DNA of 24,077 nt, taken from the NCBI GenBank assembly GCA_965369325.1, contig CBDUQI010000075.1, forward strand, positions 1-24,077, given 5' to 3'. Source of the stretch: CBDUQI01 sp965369325 (GTDB lineage: Bacteria > Pseudomonadota > Gammaproteobacteria > Steroidobacterales > JBCBZW01). Position numbers and translations under genes: made by a program. The notes beneath the pieces are model-generated. The model was not told where the DNA came from and ran no database searches. It saw nothing but the letters and a program-made list of their open reading frames with translations. Positions 21,941-24,077 of this stretch are shown piece after piece (positions within the stretch are counted from its first letter, which is position 1; each line of letters opens with the position of its first letter).

Positions 21941-23478
21941 CACACACCTCCTCGAGTGTTAGCTCGCGGCGGACCGGCGGCCGCAGATAGTGCTGCGATG
22001 ATCACCTGGCGGGTGTCCACCGGATCAATCACCGCATCAATCTCCAGCACAGCAGCGGCCTCCGTCGCCTTGCCGTCTTCATACAGTTTGCCCACCAGTT
22101 TCTCGAACAAGGCCTCACGCTCGGCATCATCCGCCACCGCCTCAAGTTCTTTCTTGAACCCGAGGCGCACGGCCCCTTCCAATCCCATACCACCGAATTC
22201 ACCGGTAGGCCAAGCGGCCGCATAGACAGGCGCGACAAAGCTGCCGCCTACCATCGCCATCGCCCCAAGCCCGTACGCTTTGCGAAGAAAGATGGCCACT
22301 AGCGGCACGGACAGGCGGGCACCGGTGACGAACAGGTTGGACATACGCCGAACTGCCGCCTGTGCTTCGCTTGCCGGCCCCACCATAAAACCGGGGGTAT
22401 CGGTCAAAGAGACGATCGGCAAGCCGAAGGCATCACACAGCTGCAGGAAGCGCGCAACTTTGTCTGCGGCCTCCGCATCCACCGCGCCACCTAGTTGCTG
22501 ACAATCGTTGGCGATCAAGCCAACCGCTCTGCCTTCAAGACGCATAAAGCCGGTAATCACGGGGCGCGCATAGGCGCGGCGCAGTTCCATGAACGAATCG
22601 GTATCCGCGATAGTCTCGATCACCCCTCGTATCGGATAACCCCAACGGCGGTCCTGCGGCACGCATTCCCGCAACGTGCTCTGCTGCACGCACTCCCAGT
22701 CGGTAACAGCGGTCTCGCCAAAGTAACCAAGCAACTGCTTGGCGATGCGGGTGGCGTCCGCTTCATCCTCGGCCACAATATCGACAACGCCGTTTTGTGC
22801 TTGCACGTCTATTGGCCCGATGTCGCGCGGGCTGTGAACACCCAGGCCGCCGCCCTCGATCATGGCTGGGCCTGCCATGCCGATCCAGGAGGACCGTGTC
22901 GCCACGGTGATATCCGCACTGCCGAACAGCGCCGCGTTGCCGGCGAAACAGTAGCCGTTATTCACGGCGATACGAGGCACCTGAGCACTCAGCTTCGCCC
23001 AGTTGGAGAATGACGTGATGTTCAGCCCGGCGATCTGGGTAGTCACATCGGTATCCCCGGGACGCCCGCCGCCGCCCTCGGTGTACATCACCAGGGGCAG
23101 TAACCAACGCTCGGCCAGCTCGAATATGCGGTCGAGCTTCTTGTGGTGAAAGTACCCCTGGGTGCCAGCAAGCACGGAATAGTCGTACACCACCACCGCG
23201 GCGCGCTGGCCGTTGACGGTGGCAACGCCAGTGATCACGGCATCGGCAGCGGTGGCCTGTTGCAACTGCTCATAGTCGCGGCGATTGCGTTGCGCCGCGA
23301 CGGCCAACTGGCCGTACTCCACGAATGAGCCATGATCGACCAGATCAGCGAGGTTCTCCCGCGCGGTGCGATAGCCCGCTGCGCAGCGCTTGGCGCTCGC
23401 CTCGGCCCGAACTTCGTCCGAGGTATTGGCGAGGCGCTGGTGCAGCGCCTCCAGCTCAGGTCTCAGCTCATCGGTCAT
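21940..23478 (-). CDS. Acyl-CoA carboxylase-type carboxyltransferase subunit (PccB-like)
   Basis: The 512-residue protein matches the biotin-dependent carboxyltransferase family over its length. It has the opening RTARENLADLVDHGSFVE, the first crotonase-like half with YTEGGGGRPG and AVNNGYCFAGNAALFGSADI, and the second half with GLIANDCQQLGGAVDAEAADKVARFLQLCD, LTDTPGFMVG and RKAYGLGAMAM. Such subunits move a carboxyl group from biotin to an acyl-CoA such as propionyl- or methylcrotonyl-CoA. The biotin carboxylase and carrier subunits are not in this window, so it would need a partner encoded elsewhere. The internal AGGAGG near its 3' end encodes Arg-Gly-Gly and also serves as ribosome-binding site for the coupled Fe-S gene. 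A palindrome lies 55 bases upstream of its ATG. Confidence 0.9.
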   Translation of the reverse strand: MTDELRPELEALHQRLANTSDEVRAEASAKRCAAGYRTARENLADLVDHGSFVEYGQLAVAAQRNRRDYEQLQQATAADAVITGVATVNGQRAAVVVYDYSVLAGTQGYFHHKKLDRIFELAERWLLPLVMYTEGGGGRPGDTDVTTQIAGLNITSFSNWAKLSAQVPRIAVNNGYCFAGNAALFGSADITVATRSSWIGMAGPAMIEGGGLGVHSPRDIGPIDVQAQNGVVDIVAEDEADATRIAKQLLGYFGETAVTDWECVQQSTLRECVPQDRRWGYPIRGVIETIADTDSFMELRRAYARPVITGFMRLEGRAVGLIANDCQQLGGAVDAEAADKVARFLQLCDAFGLPIVSLTDTPGFMVGPASEAQAAVRRMSNLFVTGARLSVPLVAIFLRKAYGLGAMAMVGGSFVAPVYAAAWPTGEFGGMGLEGAVRLGFKKELEAVADDAEREALFEKLVGKLYEDGKATEAAAVLEIDAVIDPVDTRQVIIAALSAAAGPPRANTRGGV

Positions 23479-23532
23479 GGGGAATCAGATCCAACGTTCT
23501 CGGCATCACCTATACACACCCAGATACAGAAG

Positions 23533-23547
23533 CGCCTAACTTAGGCG
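23533..23547. promoter_or_regulatory. Palindrome CGCCTAA-C-TTAGGCG, candidate operator
   Basis: This perfect 7-base inverted repeat with a one-base centre lies 55-69 bases upstream of the carboxyltransferase start, where a repressor would cover the promoter. It is AT-rich at the centre and GC-rich outside, as is common for TetR- or MarR-type sites. No regulator gene is adjacent, so the binding protein is unknown. Confidence 0.5.
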
Positions 23548-23689
23548 TCTGAGAGAGACCAAAACATACCACAGCCCAACAAACGACGGGCCCGGTGGCT
23601 ACAGACTGTGCCTCTCCCGAGTGGATACTGTTCGGACCCACTTTTCCGCCACCTAGTCTGCGGTAAGCATCCGACTGGCCTCTGCACCC

Positions 23690-24077
23690 TCAGATGCCAT
23701 CTTCCTGGTGGCTGGCCAATGCTCTCTCAAGATGCTTTCTAGATTTTATCAGGCGGCGTTGAACTGCTCGCCTATAAAAACCATCTAGAGATGCCTCAGA
23801 GGTTGCGTCCGCCCTTTCGCTCCACTTGACAAGGCCCCGTGCCCTGAGAAACTCGAAATGATCGCCCATCAACTTACGAACAGAACGTACGATTCCGGGC
23901 TCTGCATGTCGAATCGTATGCGCGTATCCTTTTCCGGTTAGGAACTCGTACCCTTCATAGCAAACCGAATCGTCGATGACATAAATATTCTTAACGCTGA
24001 CATCGGAGATAGCCCAGCCAATGTTGCGATGCCAAGGGCGAACTTCACTAACGAAATTCAGCAAGGTCTCCGTTCGG
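23690..24077 (-). CDS. Unrecognised protein, C-terminal part (runs off right edge)
   Basis: The minus-strand frame is open to the window edge and ends at a TGA at 23690. A TTG inside it (24064) could start a 124-residue product, but the frame continues upstream without a stop and the residues before it (TETLLNFV) read naturally, so I treat the gene as partial. No family is recognised. The visible part has a beta-rich segment (NIYVIDDSVCYEGYEFL), then a mostly helical, basic C-terminus (FYRRAVQRRLIKSRKHLERAL). Its base composition looks AT-richer than the neighbouring metabolic genes, which may mark a newer acquisition. The 211 bases between it and the carboxyltransferase start hold only the palindrome described above. 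Confidence 0.5.
   Translation of the reverse strand, partial: RTETLLNFVSEVRPWHRNIGWAISDVSVKNIYVIDDSVCYEGYEFLTGKGYAHTIRHAEPGIVRSVRKLMGDHFEFLRARGLVKWSERADATSEASLDGFYRRAVQRRLIKSRKHLERALASHQEDGI

Overview
The window looks like a chromosomal segment of a free-living, moderately GC-rich proteobacterium, most likely a gammaproteobacterium. I infer this from a TonB-dependent receptor, lipoproteins with proteobacterial signal peptides, a TAXI-type TRAP transporter and dense coding with short overlaps. No rRNA, tRNA, CRISPR array or intact insertion sequence was seen. No gene-free stretch exceeds 300 bases.

Layout. (1) 1-1470, minus strand: start of a TonB-dependent receptor, preceded by a small His/Cys exported DUF2946-like protein and an exported protein of unknown function. 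(2) 1627-3586, minus: a LytS/LytR-type two-component pair, response regulator first and kinase overlapping it by 8 bases. (3) 3587-6579: a divergent intergenic region with four GTAAT repeats spaced exactly 10 bp, then a plus-strand cassette of five genes: a RhiA-like protein, a phage-tail-collar protein, a cysteine-rich lipoprotein and two unrecognised proteins. (4) 6576-10084, minus: a membrane Ser/Thr kinase with a TPR domain, and upstream of it an FHA protein with a C-terminal winged-helix-like region; the two overlap by 4 bases. (5) 10296-12458, plus: an exported VWA protein with four Ig-like repeats and an EF-hand-like loop. (6) 12474-16571: a decayed EamA-transporter remnant, a nitroreductase, a single-polypeptide ABC exporter and an acyltransferase-3 membrane enzyme whose 3' end overlaps the ABC gene antisense. 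(7) 16791-20864, plus: a membrane AraC-type regulator, then a TAXI solute-binding lipoprotein and a fused TRAP permease. (8) 20960-23478, minus: an acyl-CoA carboxylase-type carboxyltransferase, translationally coupled to a QueG/RdhA-like two-cluster Fe-S protein, with a palindromic operator candidate upstream. (9) 23690-24077, minus: a partial unrecognised gene running off the window.

The part most likely to be undescribed is 1627-12458. A LytTR two-component system faces the RhiA-like/tail-collar cassette across an ordered repeat array. The last cassette gene shares its stop-codon bases (TTAG) with the kinase of a kinase/FHA/VWA phospho-signalling module. A working model, which is inference, is that the LytTR pair controls the cassette, while the kinase senses envelope state through its TPR domain and signals to the FHA/winged-helix protein. 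The carboxyltransferase/Fe-S operon is a second point of interest.
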